This document shows positions 32,683 to 45,500 of a stretch of 64,000 nt of DNA, in pieces; the stretch's first letter is position 1; each line of letters starts with the position of its first letter. Source of the DNA: Gliomastix tumulicola (Eukaryota; Ascomycota; Sordariomycetes; Hypocreales; Bionectriaceae). The DNA is taken from NCBI GenBank assembly GCA_001599755.1, contig BCHX01000007.1, forward strand, positions 2,046,001 through 2,110,000, written 5' to 3'. The notes beneath the pieces were generated by a model. The model was not told where the DNA came from. It searched no databases and was given only the letters and a program-made list of their open reading frames with translations. Both the position numbers and the translations under genes were made by a program.

Positions 32683-34633
32683 TTAGACACGCTCGACCTG
32701 CTCGTCAGAGGCAGCACCAAAGTACTTGTCCAGCTCCATCTCGAGCTCGCGGCCCTCGATGTGACGCATCTCCTTGGCGCGCTTAACGGGGTTGACGCCG
32801 TCGACATGGGCGCTGGCAAAGATGATGTCGAGCTCCTCGAGGCTGCGGCCCTTGGGCTCGGGGAAGAAGAGCCAGACGCAGGGGATGATGGCGGCGTTGA
32901 AGACGGCAAACATGACGTAGGTCTGGTAGCCGAGGTTGGCAAAGGCGGGCGGGGTGATCATGACGATGAGGAAGTTGGAGAGCCAGTTGGAGCAGGTCGA
33001 GAGGGCGTTGGCCTGGATGCGGATGCGGAGGTTGGTGATTTCGGCGGGGTAGAGCCAGGTCATGCCGAGCCAGCCTGAGGGATTGTTATGTTAGTCTTGA
33101 GGACTCTTGAAAAGGGGGGTCGAGATGGGTCGTTCTTACCAATGGCGAAGAAGGTGTTGAAGACGAAGAGGAAGACGGTGGCAACGATACCATACACAGT
33201 CTCCAGGTTGGGGGCACCGTTGTCGTCAACAGTGCCAGTAGAGACGGTGCCGCCGAGGATAGCCATCGAGGCCATCATGCCGAACGCACCGAAGAGCATC
33301 AGATTCCGCCGTCCACTGCGCTCAATCAGAGGAAGGGCGACCAGCGAGGCCAGGAAGTACTCCGTGCCGTTGGCAGCGGCTAACAAACGAGACATGGACG
33401 GGCCGAAACCGAGCGAGTTCTCGAAGAGGAACGTGGCGTAGTACGTGATGAGGTTGATACCGCAGATCTGCTGGAAGAACTGAGCGGCAATACCGAGGAG
33501 CGTGCGGCGGAGATTCTGCGACGGCCCGTTTGTGATGAGCTCCTTGAACTTGAAGGGCCCCTCGCGGCTCTGGGCCTCGAGGGCGTCGGTGATGGCCTGC
33601 AGCTCGACGGCGACCTCCTCGTCGTCCATCTCCTTGCCGAGCAGGCGGGCGGTGACGTAGCGGGCTTCGTCCATACGGCCCTTCATGGCCAGCCATCGGG
33701 GCGAGTCCGGGAGGTAGAGGAGGCCCCACATGACGATGACGGTGAAGAAGGACTGGAAGGCGATGGGGAAGCGCCAGCGGATGGTGCCCTCAAGGAAGTA
33801 GAAGCCGTAGTCGACCCAGTAGGCGATCATGATGCCGCCGGAGATGAGGGCACCGGAGAGAGTGATGAGGAAGCCTCGCTGGTGGGGGCGGGCACACTCG
33901 GATTGCCAGGTAGGGATTGCTATTATTGTCCTGTCAGTTGTGCTGTTGCGTTTGTCGGGGAGAGAGAGGGAAGGTTCTTACTGGAAGTGACCATGCCGTT
34001 ACCAATACCGCCGACAACACGGCCAGCAACGAACAGACCATACTCGTGAGCAGCGGCCTGCATGATGGTGCCGATAATCATGATCAGACTGCCCCAGAAG
34101 GTGGACGACTTACGCCCCCAGGTCTCGCCGTAGAACAGGATCAGCACGGCACCGAGGAAGCAGCCGATCTGGTAGATGGCCACACCCGCCGCCTGCGTGT
34201 TGGGGTCACCGGTGCACATGGACATGTCGCGCTCCTGCCTGTCGGCGTCGAGGAAGCAGACGACGTTGGAGCGCTCAAAGGGCGTCATGAGCGGGATGGA
34301 CTTCTGGAAGTCGTCGAGCGTGAGCAGGGCGCTCAGCACGCCCTGGTCGTAGCCGAACATGAGGAAGCCGCAGGACGCGATGATGCCGATGCTGTAGTTG
34401 AGGGCCGTCCCCGCGAGGTGCTTGCCGCCGACCTTCCACTCGGGGAGGTCGCCCATGCGGGAGAAGACGCCCAAGATGCCGCTGGGGTGCTCTGTCTGGG
34501 GGCCGGGCGGGTTGGCGAGGGAGGGCCGCCTCTCCTCCTTGTGGGAGGGGGCCGTCGTCTGGCCCTCGCTGTCGGAGGCCGAGTTGTTCGGCTCCTGCAT
34601 CATGGGACCTGTGTGCTTCTCGCCTACAGCCAT
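32683..34633 (-). CDS. MFS sugar transporter
   Basis: Exons 33982-34633, 33140-33919 and 32683-33074 join to 607 residues. The product is a 12-helix sugar porter of the major facilitator superfamily in the plasma membrane. Visible family blocks are FGYDQGVLSALL in TM1, ETWGRKSS between TM2 and TM3, the AGRVVGGIGNGM block in TM4, PDSPRWLAMKGR after TM6, the QQICGINLITYYATFLFENSLGF block of TM7, ERSGRRNL after TM8 and FPEPKGRSLEELD after TM12. The N-terminal cytoplasmic tail of about 80 residues is polar. The C-terminus is acidic (ELEMELDKYFGAASDEQVERV). Both introns are short with clean GTAAGA donors. The substrate is probably a hexose or related sugar; sequence alone does not say which. Confidence 0.93.
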
Positions 34634-36895
34634 GATGGAGGAGGAGGGAGAGGAGGTACGAGGTAGACGAGAGGGAGGTTGTCAGGTCAACGAGACTCTT
34701 ACGGACAGACACTGGGGAAACAATGGAGGAGGAGGAGGAGGAGATGCCAGAGCTGGGGGAGGACCGTCCAGACGGCACGTGGAGGAGGGCGCCAACGGGC
34801 CACCTTTATGTCGACCTGGGAGTCGAGATATCAGAACCAGAGGAGACATTTTTCGTCCGTCTCGCGTCTCGGTCTGCTTGGCCGTGGTCCTTGGCAGTGC
34901 GTCATGTTCCCCAGTGTTCATCAGACAGCAACGGAGGAATAACGGGACCCCTGGGTCAGTGTCCGTCTACTTCGTGGTGTCAAGAGCCTTGTGCAGGACC
35001 GAAAGGTGGACGCCCGTGGAGTCGTGCCCGGTCCCACCTCGAGGGCGTGACAAGTGCCATCTCGGCGGTCCGAAAGAGGGATACACATGGGCAACGTCTG
35101 TCTGTTGTATTATCTGCTCGTGTGCGGTCTGCTGCCGTCCAGTCTGGAAGGATGTCGTTGTGGCGGAACCGGGAGGTCTAAGGTAGGCCTTGTCCGAAGC
35201 TGAGATCCGGTCCGTCCATCTCCACCGGGCCATTTTAGCTTGCTCTATGACGCAGTTGGCCATTGTTTTACGACTCGTCAGAAAACTCTGAACGAACGCA
35301 GCTGTACCTGAAAACACTTCGTTGCTTTTTGGTGCCTGTTGATCAGCTCTTTCCAACCGTGAAAGAGCGGCCATGTGACCAGAGCCAAGTCCCCTGAGCC
35401 GGATGGACGAGCAGCTCAGTCAGATATCCGGTCTTGGCCCTGGCCTCACTGCAACCACATCACGTCTCGGCGGTGGACACAGACAAGGGAACAGACCTGT
35501 TGGCCGAACCCAGGATTGGACGGCACAGCAGCAGGCAAATCTCTGTCTGTTTCGAGGAAACCGATCCACAGGCTGTGAGCATCGGGAATGTTTGCAGAGG
35601 CTTGGACGATGGCTCGATGAGGCTCCGTCGTCTGGAGGCTCGGCTTACCCGTTTAGGCAACCCGAGCAAGGCTAGCCATCGCCCTGAAATTCGTCGTTGT
35701 AGTGCACTGGAAGTCGGGCTCCAGAATATTATCCGCAAAAAATATGTCGATTCAGTCGTTCAGCAGGTCATAGAGGGCAAAAGGCCCGGATGCCTGGTGA
35801 GAAAGGGGCCCAACGTTATCCACTGGTCGGTAAGAAGTCGGCTTCACGAGTAAGTCACGGGCGAGAGACCGCCTCGACTTGTTATCAAAGAATCAATAGC
35901 TTCGTCTGGCAGATGTCTCAGTGATGTCAGTTACCGTAGTGCTCCATCCGTGAGGCGCCTTTAAGCTTAAACGATCTCGGCTCTTTTTTTCGATGTCCAG
36001 ATGCCGAAGCCCTCAGTCATTGACTTACCCTGGAGATGAAGCCCCTTGTTCGATGTGTCCACAGATGACGTCTCTATAATTTTTTTCACCCACACAACCA
36101 TCAACGTCCAAATCTCTCACAAAGCCTGCAGTCCGTATCTTTCTTTCCCATACTCAACCCCATTTCTGTCTTCTGCCTCACGGAAATTCATCCCCGTGTC
36201 ATTACGTTGTTTTGGCCTAGGGATTCGATCTGATGACCAGGTGGCTGGGCTGACGATCCGGTCCGTCCGTCACGGGAATCCCAAAATGCCCTAGCCCACA
36301 CACCTCCTTTTTTTGCCCAAGACAAGCTCAAAATGACAGCTCATCATCAGCAATCTTACAGCCCAGGGTTCTGCTCTCAATATGCAGGTCATCCCCAGAT
36401 CTGGGAATCCGGGGCCCCGTGCTTATGGCTTGTCAAAGCCCGCGCAGATGGACTTACACCCGCACCGATGACGACGCCCCTCCGTCAATAAGATGAGCGC
36501 CAACCCTCGCTTTCTGTTTTGAGTGTGTCTGCATCTCCCGGATTCGCCGGCGCCTGGGTCAGCTTGAGCCAGCTGCCTACTTGGCAATGCTTGGATGTGT
36601 TTCCTTGCACGTCCCAAGACTCGGCGGATGTCTCTCTCTCGTCCCTCCGGCTCTCCATCCGGACACCCAGACGCATCCCCCCCTTCACATATCTTGACGC
36701 CCAAGGGACGCACCGACAGCAATAGCAAACGGCAAAAAAAAAAAAGGAACAAAAAGGCAAAAAGATCCCGGGGATCTGTTCAGCCCCAGCTATCACTCTC
36801 TAATAGGGTCCTGCGAGTGGTGATACTACTGCGAACAACTTTTCTTTGCGACGGGCCATCGTTTCTGAGAAGCGGGTGAATATTTTTATTAGCCC
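34634..36895. other. Intergenic region upstream of the sugar transporter
   Basis: Long 5' region of the transporter gene. A plus-strand frame at 35434-35853 (139 codons) has somewhat helical composition but no family match that I can make. An A11 run lies at 36734-36744. Nothing can be assigned with confidence. Confidence 0.4.
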
Positions 36896-36981
36896 ACGAG
36901 ACCCTTCTGGGAGTCGAACCCAGGTCTCGTAATTCCCCGATGGGAGCTGGGTGCGTCACCCAACTACGCCATCTGCTTCAC
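36896..36981 (-). tRNA. tRNA-like element or tRNA pseudogene
   Basis: On the minus strand, an A-box-like TGGCGTAGTTGG (36960-36971) and a perfect B-box GGTTCGACTCC (36910-36920) are spaced as in a tRNA gene. A D-arm (GCGT/ACGC) and a T-arm (CTGGG/CCCAG) can be drawn. A seven-base loop CTCCCAT on an imperfect stem would carry anticodon CCC. But the acceptor strands do not pair, and the variable region is 11 bases. Instead, ACGAGACC just before the T-arm pairs perfectly with GGTCTCGT after it. I therefore read it as a degenerate tRNA or a tRNA-derived element, not a working tRNA gene. No clear poly-T terminator follows. Confidence 0.45.
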
Positions 36982-38395
36982 TCGTTATGATACAGGGCTG
37001 CTGATTTGCTCTATGTGCCCTGAGAGTGCGCCAGGTGGGAGGGGGAGGGGAGGGGGAGGTGAGATTCAGGTGAGCGCAGGGTGAGCGCAAGGTGAGAGGG
37101 AGCTGAGGCCAGCGGGGGGGTTGCTATGGGCATGGCCTCAGGGCTGAGAGGCCTGGGCGTTTCCAGGGCCAGGCGACCGGTTGGGGAGGGCGATGTCACT
37201 ATATCATCGCCAAAGCAGGCGAGCTTGCAGCGACAGGATTGATCAAAGACCGCGTCCCGTGCTCGGGGCTGCGCTCAGGTCGGATGATTGACCAGCACCC
37301 CCCATGCCCCAGGCAAGCGAGGATACGCTGAGGCTCATTACGCTACAAATGACCACGGGCAAGGCGCGCACAGTCCTTGAACAGACGATGCCGCCGTGCA
37401 ATATTGCTACCCAAATTCTGGAGGCCCAAAGAACCAGGTAAGGGCACCGCATCGCCAACTAAACAAACCATGAGCAGCCGAACGGATCACAACACCACCA
37501 TGAGAATGCCATTAGGGAGGTAGCATGCCTCCACCCCAGCACGATGCACTCTGGTGTATTTCATAAGAATTGGCAGCGAATGGATCCCTCATCGTCGTGA
37601 AGATAACAAAGATGCAACTGAATATCAATGAGTTGCAGGGACTGGGTACGAAGCCTCAACCTGACGCGGATTGCGCATGCAGTGTCAGCATACCCATTGG
37701 CCAGTCGCCCGTCGCCTGATGCTCGCGCTTGTCTATCTGCGAGGGCTCTGTTGAAGAGGTGCACCTCAGATGTTTTCTCAAATGCTGGAAAATGGACCCC
37801 CCCGTCGATTTTCGTAACGAGGCCGTCATGCACGGCTGAGAATAAATGGTGATCTGTGAGCACCTCAGCCCATCGGGCGCTTGAATGCTGCCGCGATGGG
37901 ACATAATCCCGCAGAGGAGAGGCTTAGGATTCTCGAGGCGATGAAAACCACGGGAATTCTAGCAGGACGTTACATTTCTGTCATTCGGTGATGGCAGCGA
38001 GCCGCGCATCGTGGCCGCTTCCAAAACACAAACTGTGGTGCAGGGTAGGTCAGCTTCACGCAGAAGCACAACATTCACATCCTCAGACGCTAAGCCGAAA
38101 AGGGTCTTCCTTCTCGACCCCTTAATTTCTTTTTTCTCGGCTGTTGGCTCTCATCCATCGTGACATTTACTCGGGGCTTTTTTTTTTTTCACGGTGAAGA
38201 GAGAGACAAGAGCGCGCGAAAACGGCCTGGCTGACACGTGTCCCGGATCCTGTGCTCGGCTCTTCAGCCTTAGTCTGACGGCATGCCGTACATCGCGATC
38301 CCTCCCAGCACCCCGACTCGCGCGTTAGTGAGTCCCCTAGGGGGACCAAAGATCCTACGCGCAGCACCAGCGCAATACGAGTACGCAGGGTGATC
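36982..38395. other. Intergenic region
   Basis: GC-rich at 37015-37200, with short frames only. A minus-strand frame at 37561-37863 (100 codons) is open but unassigned. The last 150 bases before 38396 are the likely promoter of the downstream secreted protein gene. Confidence 0.4.
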
Positions 38396-39385
38396 ATGCG
38401 ACTCATCATGCGACTCCGTCTCACCTTGACGGCGCTGTCATGTCTCACTACACTACTCCCGATCACGCCGGTTGCAGCCACCGCGGCAGCCAAGCCAGCC
38501 GACGGCGGCGGTGACCAAGGCGACGACGACGAGTACACGGTATGGGCGACCCCCCACGACAGCTACTCGTCGTCGGTGGGCGTGCTGGGCTGCAAGATCA
38601 ACACGGACCGCGTCGCCTACTGGCCGGCGGCGGTCGACTGCGACAACATCTGCGTGTCGCTGCGCCACGAGGGCCGCGAGGTCAAGCTGCTGCGCATCGA
38701 CCAGTCGCAGGGCGCGCACGACGTGAGCTACGACGCGTGGAACTACCTGGTGACAGGCAAGTCGGCCCTCGACGCGCCCACGGCCGGCGGGGCCGTGGAG
38801 ATGCAGGCCAGGAACCTGGAGGCGTCGGCGTGCGAGAAGCTCATCAGGACGGATGGGCGGAAACTACCCCTCAGCGCGGCGAACAGCATGAACTTCCTCG
38901 CCAGCTGTCTGGGCGAGGGGAGCACCAGCAGCAGCAGCGATGGTGGTGGTGGTAGTGACGATCCCGATGAGGACGGCGGAGGCGGCGGGAGCAGCGGAGG
39001 GAGCGGAACGTGGGTCGGGCGGAACTACCGCCTGTACAACATCGCCGACGCCATCTGCTCGCTGGGCCACGACGAGGAGTGCGACCTGGACTGGCCTAAC
39101 GCGAACCAGGCCGACTGCCCCAGCGGTCTGGGCGACATGCCCCAGCTTACCGACGCGCCCGTCTACAACATCAGGTACCCTGGGGGCGAGAAGGTCCTGG
39201 CCTCGACGGGCGAGCAGGTCGACGCGGACAGCGCGGCTGCAGACGCATGGAGGAGGAGGAGGAGGAGGAGGACGACGACGACGGGGCGGTGGTGGTCGAG
39301 GATGGGTGACCCGAGAGGCTGGACCTTACCCTGGCTGCTGCTCGTGCTGCTGACAGCGACGGGAGCTGCGGCCGGGATTTACTGA
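38396..39385 (+). CDS. Secreted acidic cysteine protein with C-terminal anchor signal
   Basis: A single exon encodes 329 residues. The start has a signal peptide (LTLTALSCLTTLLPITPVAATA). The conserved-looking core runs from VGVLGCKINTDRVAYWP through AVDCDNICVSL to LLRIDQSQGAHDVSYDAWNYL, and a second Cys-rich part follows a Gly/Ser/Asp linker. Eight cysteines are in the mature part. The core reminds me of small beta-barrel secreted fungal proteins (possibly barwin/DPBB-like), but I cannot name the family. The C-terminus ends in a hydrophobic segment (LPWLLLVLLTATGAAAG), as in GPI-anchored or membrane-attached wall proteins. Just before it, a GAG/GAC microsatellite gives seven Arg; another frame would give Glu/Asp, so a repeat-length frame change is possible. 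Confidence 0.7.
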   Translation: MRLIMRLRLTLTALSCLTTLLPITPVAATAAAKPADGGGDQGDDDEYTVWATPHDSYSSSVGVLGCKINTDRVAYWPAAVDCDNICVSLRHEGREVKLLRIDQSQGAHDVSYDAWNYLVTGKSALDAPTAGGAVEMQARNLEASACEKLIRTDGRKLPLSAANSMNFLASCLGEGSTSSSSDGGGGSDDPDEDGGGGGSSGGSGTWVGRNYRLYNIADAICSLGHDEECDLDWPNANQADCPSGLGDMPQLTDAPVYNIRYPGGEKVLASTGEQVDADSAAADAWRRRRRRRTTTTGRWWSRMGDPRGWTLPWLLLVLLTATGAAAGIY

Positions 39386-40544
39386 GCAAGAGAGAGAGAG
39401 AGAAAGCGAGAGACAGAGGGGTGTGATATTGGGCAGTGGTATTTTTGAGGGGAGAGCGGAGGGAGCTAAGCGATGCCCGATGCGCGTGAGACCTCATATT
39501 CTCGTCCGTCTCATCCTGCTGGCTTTGTTATTCTCTGCCATTTATGTAATTCGCTTGTTTGATTGGATGATACCCTCTTTGTCAGCTTGATTTTTTTAAA
39601 CAAGGCACCGGTTCTAGATTTCTGTTCGCTTGCGCTGGGCACACTCACCCCCACCAATGTGCTGTGCTCCTTTGAAAAAAAACAGCACCAGCTCCTCTCT
39701 GTCTCTCCGATGCTCGTTCCTAGCAGCCGTCGTGAAGATCGTGAACGATTGGACTTTTCGTAAATGAAATATGGCAGGTCCCAGTTCTCCCCTAGCAGGC
39801 GAACCCACGAGCGGCCGCCCCGTCGGTAGGGTAGGGTAGGGAGAAACTATAGTTAGTTATTTGCCGGGCACTGGTGGCTGTCGATCAGCCGTGCAAGCCT
39901 GTCCTGCTCCGTTTCCAGTATCTATCTACACACAAGTGGCATGATGCCGGCATGAAAAAAGATGGGGAAGGTTCTGCTGGTTCACCCTGGGAAGCCATCC
40001 CAGGGGAATGAGGTTTGAAAGGGCTTCGGCATTATTTCCCATCCCTCCCTCTCATTCCTCCTCATACACGTGCATCCTCGCCCCCCGGGTGGATATACGT
40101 TGCATTGCGCCTACGAATACATGACCGACCGACGTTTCCCAAGGTCCCCAGCAAGGTCCCCGTACCAAGAAAATGGGACAAAAAACAAGGCCCCATTGTC
40201 GGTGTTGCTTCTTTCTCGTCGGGGTGTGTGTGTGTGTGTGGGTGGGTGAGGCCGATGCAATGTCCACGCCACGCCCACGCCCAAGCCCAAGCCCAGCAGC
40301 TGGTTGTATGCAGGCCCTTCCCTCGGGTGCAGGCCACTCTCTTTTCAGGTGGATGGGCGCCAGGCCAGGCCTGCGATTCGCTGCGAGCAAGGAACAAGAA
40401 CCGGTGGGAGGAGCGGCCTGCATACGAGAGGGTGTGCAGCAGCTTTTCCCTCGGTTCTTGCTTGGAAAGAAAAGAGAAAGAAAAAAAAGGCGGCCGAAAC
40501 CTTGCCTCCATTACGTACATAGGATCGTCTATCTTTCTTCTCTT

Positions 40545-40564
40545 GGGGGGGGGGGGGGGGGGGG
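40545..40564. repeat. Poly-G run
   Basis: Twenty consecutive G on the plus strand. Tracts of this kind are often miscounted in assemblies and can form quadruplexes. Confidence 0.9.
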
Positions 40565-40826
40565 CAAACGACCGAGCAGCAGTGTGTAAGGAGACCGGCG
40601 TCGCGGGTTTTTGGCTGTCATCTTTCTGCCTAGGCATGAGTCCAGTCCCGCTCCAACTGACCACCCCCTCCCTCCCCTCCCTCCCCTTCTCTTGTCATGC
40701 AGCGTCTGTTCGCATGTGACCCGAGCGTCCGTCCCAAAGTCGGTGAGAGACAAGGTTGTGTCAGGTTCGCGATGACGATGTCGAGTGGGTTTACGTGCTT
40801 TGTACGGATATGCTTGTTGCTTTGCC

Positions 40827-40854
40827 GCTGCTGCTGCTGCTGCTGCTGCTGCTG
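40827..40854. repeat. (CTG)n microsatellite
   Basis: About nine CTG/GCT units in tandem, outside any supported coding frame. Confidence 0.9.
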
Positions 40855-42502
40855 TCCGTGGTGGGCGCCAACAACAAAAGAAGGGGGCGGCGCGCGCGTC
40901 TTACGGATATCCTACACTCATGCGGATAGAGATACGACCTCCCTACTTTACTCTAAGCAAATTTACCCGCCCATGTGCGAGGTGCATACAACATACATCA
41001 GCCTGCATGCGCCGGGTTGCAGTGGGCGTTGCGGCGCGCCGCCTTTTTGCCTCGCTGCAACGTCTCGGGAACAGAAGTATAGCCGCTGCAGCTGCTGTTC
41101 AGGGCGGCGCGCCGCCTTTGCCGCACACACGCACGCACCTTGCATGCGAGTGTGTGTGCTCGCTGCGTCGCATCCCTAGCTCGTGGAGGTGTCATGACCA
41201 CATGCGCGGAAACAGGCAGATGGACTATCGAACCAAAGGTACATTATCTTGCGTCGGCTGCAGCAACTATTGGGCTCTATGACATGTTTGATTTTTTTTT
41301 TAAGGGTTCGCCCGTGCCCGTATTCCTTCGAATCGACGTACGAGGGAGGGGGGAGGGAACCAACACACACTCACACCTTCCAAAAGGTCTTGAAAATCAG
41401 ACCCTATAAGAGTCGAAAGTCCTCCGATCAGGTTTCTGGTCGTGTTGGTTGGTTGCTGTTCATTTTCTCACCATCTTACCATTGCTGGCAGATGGAAGCT
41501 CGGGGGCATATGATCTGTCATAAAAACCCTCCCCCCGCCCGGCGTCATGTCCAAAACGAGGCATTTACCCTACGGCGGGAAGGTCGTGTCGAATCATCGA
41601 ATAAGATGGGGTTGAGACATGGTCGTTGGTCGTTTGTTGGTGGTGGTGGTGTGTGAATAATGAGACTGTTCGTATTAGATCATCACCGCTATATGAGAGG
41701 GAGGGAGGGCGGGGAGGGAGATGGGGGATGAGCAGCAGCACGGATGGTATGGGATAGAATGGAAGCAACGGGCTGGGCACGGGGCTATACGACAAGCCCC
41801 AATCAACGTTGAGACCTTGCTCTCACGCCGGCCGGCCGGCCACGTAGCAGCGACTCGTTCGTTGGATGGGATGGGATGCATGGGAACCTAGGCAAGGCCA
41901 CGCAAGGCGAGACCGCCTCTGGTGAGGAAAAGATCGGTGTCGGCATGTGCGAAAGGGAGGGTGAGAGTTCTTTTGTTTCTCGTCCCGCAGGGCACACCAC
42001 GCCCACCATTTCCCACTCTTTTTTTGCCCTCCTCTCAGAGAGGAAAGAAAGGGATTGAAGCAAAAACAAACATACCTTGTTCCTTCGCTGGACTGATGAT
42101 GAGCCTCCTCCTGCCGAAGGAGCCGGGTTGCAGCTGGGTGAGGGCATGTCATGCATAACACAAGCCTGGCGCGACTTGTCCGTCCCATTCATCACTGGAT
42201 GCCGAAAAGGTCGCGCCGGGGCGGGCTGGCAGGCTGACCCTTCCGCCCTGCCCTGCCCTGCCCTGTCCTTTTTCTTCACCCCTTAGTTAGTACCCTGTTT
42301 ACGTCCGTGACCTGCGCGTTAACGTCTTGCCATTCGTGCCATTGTGATGGGAGGAGGAGAAAAGGAGGGGAGGGGGAAGAAGAGAGGGGAGGGGGGGGTG
42401 CGCCGGTCCATTGACAGCACATCACATCGCATCACGATGGCGGATTTTCCCTTCAAAGCAGGGAGGTCAGAAGGGAAGCAAGGGTATCGAGAACCCTTCC
42501 CC

Positions 42503-42543
<41 letters not shown>

Positions 42544-45500
42544 CATTCTTCCTACCGTTGCTTTGCCGGAGTCTCGGAGCGAGGCTACCCTAGCTTCCCT
42601 TCCCTCCCCCCCTCTCTTACCCCCCCTTCCCTTCCCTCCCTCCATTCCTTCCCTCCCACCCCCGGCAGGTCGAAACCAGTAGAGTCGGATATTTATCTGT
42701 AACGCAAGGCCGATGGCGCCAGGGCTGGTGTGCCGTTGGGGGCCAAAAACGCAGCTGGCGAGGGCCAAAAAAAAAAGGGGTTCGATGACAGGATCAGAGG
42801 TCAGAAAACGTGCGTCTTTTTGGGGAGGGGGCGCACCGGCAGGTTGGTTCACTGCCATCACATCACACATCAGACAGGAGACTTGTGGGGCGGGGGAGGG
42901 GACGGACAGGTACGAGAGAGAGCCTTTTTTTTCTCTCCCTCCCTCCCTCCTTCTCAATGCGCCGCTGAAGAACAGGTGGCATGGTGGGCAGTCGGTCCAT
43001 AGTGTCGGATCATATGACGAGTGATGCAGTGCGGATGGAGCAAAAAAGGGGGGGAAGGGGAGGGGAGGGGAGGGGCTCAGCCAGCGAAGAGAGAGAGAGA
43101 GGGGTGGGTGGTAGTTGGCAGAGTGTGTCAGTGATAGTTGGTCTGGTATGGTCTGGTATGGTCTGGTCTGGTGGCATGAGTTGGTTCCCAGAGTCTTGGG
43201 ATGCCTGCCCATTGTTCCCGTAGCTGCGGGAGAGAGGGGAACGGGGGAAACCAGGACGAATCAGACGAGAGGGTATGACACACACGATGACCACACGCGG
43301 CACACACTGTCTGGAGACCCAAGAGGAGATGAGTGGCTTGAGGGTTCATCTCGCACTGGGCGCTCTGCCCTCTCTCCCACGATCCCAACCAAGCCTTTGT
43401 ATGGAGAAAAGAGCGGAGCGGTCAACCAGCTAGCCAGAATGTAACGACGGACGGCTCTTCCACGAGCCCAGCACATCTCCACTCGCGGACTTGGCCGGTC
43501 GAGAACCGCATACCGCATGTCGTCCGAGAGGCGGTGAAGGGGCAGGGGGGGAGGACGAGGTTGTCGATAGAGACAGACATCGGTATCGGTATGAATAATC
43601 ACGGGAGCTAGGTAATATATCGCCAACGAACGGGAACGAACACCACCACCCACGTATTCGGTATTGGCTCGTGCGTGGGTTTGTTGTCAGTCAGCCAGCC
43701 AACGGAGAGACGGGCGGCAAAAAATCCCACCAGAGCCGGAGCCCCCTGTTGGCCCGGGACCTCTGCACTTTTTTTCTTTTTCTTTCTCTGCCAGCTGGCA
43801 GGCGATTATTAGACCTAGTTACTCCATATCTTCGTATGCACATGGTCGGATTCAGACAGAAGCTATTCGCTAGCGCCCATCCGCCCAATGGAATGGATCG
43901 GGGTGGGCACAATGGCGAATTGCTCTGACGATGGATTCTGATGCGATGATGGGTGGGCGATGGGCGGCCGGTCACTCCAGAGAGAGAAGCTCCCAAAGGA
44001 CCAATGCCAAGGGGGTCCTTCTCGTTGAATGGTGCAGGTGCAGGTGGTGGGTGGTGGGTGGTGGGTGGCCAATGGCTATAATTATCAGATGCATGCATGC
44101 ATGCATGCATTGCATCGTCGTGGGCTCGCCCTTCTGCACGTCGTGCAGGAAGGGTGCCAAGTGTTCGGCGCAACTTGACGCCAGGCCAGGTCATCATCCC
44201 ATTTCGCAGCAGCCGAGCTTCCTTGTTCTGTCCTGCCTGCCTGCCTGCCTTTACTGTGCCTTCGCTGGGCAGCGGGCATCTGAGACACACAGGTTCGGGG
44301 ATGGTTGGTGGTTGGTGGTTGGTGGTTGGTGCGGAACGGTGCATGCGGATAGTGCTGATGGGCAGCCAAAGCAGGTACACATGCACGTACATATGCGCGC
44401 ACATGCAGCGCACCTGCAGCGTACATTACCTTACATGACATGACACACATCCTCCGTCCCCATTGTCGAATAATAAGGCGGTTCTCAGCCAGCCAGCCAG
44501 CCAGCAGACGAGTCCATTTCGCATCTGAGACAGGCAGGACAGCCAAAAAGGTTATACTGGCACTCATCCACTCCGTCGGGACTGCATGTTCCCCATCCCT
44601 ACACGTTTTTCCAATGCCACCTCACCTCCCTTTCTCCTGCCATGTGCTGCCCGTCCTCGTACTGTGCGGCCCCCCGAAACCCCGTGCCCGCGACTGTGGT
44701 TCGTCAACGGGTATAAGCGCACCCGTCGCATAGTGAAATCATACGGTAGATTAGTTATCCTTGATGAGTCGGTGTCCGTTAGCTGGGCATCTAGTGCCTG
44801 GCTCGCCTTATTGTCTACCCCCCCTCCCTCTTCCCCCCCTGCCCACGACGGTCCCCTTTGTTGGTTCTTTCTCTCTCGGGGAGGGGAATAATACGGAGCA
44901 GCATCTTACAGTAGATTAAAAACGGTTCAACACGGTAGAAGATTAAAGTCAGGAAAAAAAGGGGGTAATCATGGAGTCCTCAACAGCGCGAAGGAAGCAC
45001 AAATATCCTAATCGCACCTTCTGTTCCTCCCGACGGGCTGTCAGCAGGGTCAATGGCCCCCCGGGAGGAGAGAGAGGAATACATACGAGTAGGCGAAAGA
45101 AGTTTGGGGAGGGGGAACGAAACGGACACGGCGTCGCGGAACAAGCCCGAAAGCAGGCCCGTCCTTGGAAACGCTCGCTGAGACGCACCCGACGACGAAC
45201 CCGATCACCCAGAGCAAAATGTAGCAGATAATTATCTGCCGTACCCAATATCATGTCGCCAGTGGAGACGGAAGGCTTCAGACCCCAGCAGGATATATGG
45301 ACACTAGATCCTGGAACCTGAAAAGAATACCACTAAGAGGCTCCCACGTCGAAGAAAGCTGCTCTCGGCGCGGGTTTCTGGCGAGGATTTTTGGGTAGAG
45401 AAGGAGGGTTAATGCACGAGATGGGGGTGAAAGGATAGGCTAGCCTGCTGGCGCGCCCCCCCCTCCTCCCTCCGTTCCATCCCCCCTCCCCATCCCCTTA

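Noticed and set aside
35434..35853. A 139-codon plus-strand frame in the 5' region of the sugar transporter
   Set aside because: No homology that I can recall and no supporting introns or leader; chance is likely in 3.7 kb of sequence.
37561..37863. A 100-codon minus-strand frame
   Set aside because: Open but without motifs, signal peptide or splice evidence.
39825..39841. Tandem TAGGG units that look telomere-like
   Set aside because: The unit is five bases with only three copies, not the fungal TTAGGG repeat, and genes continue on both sides.
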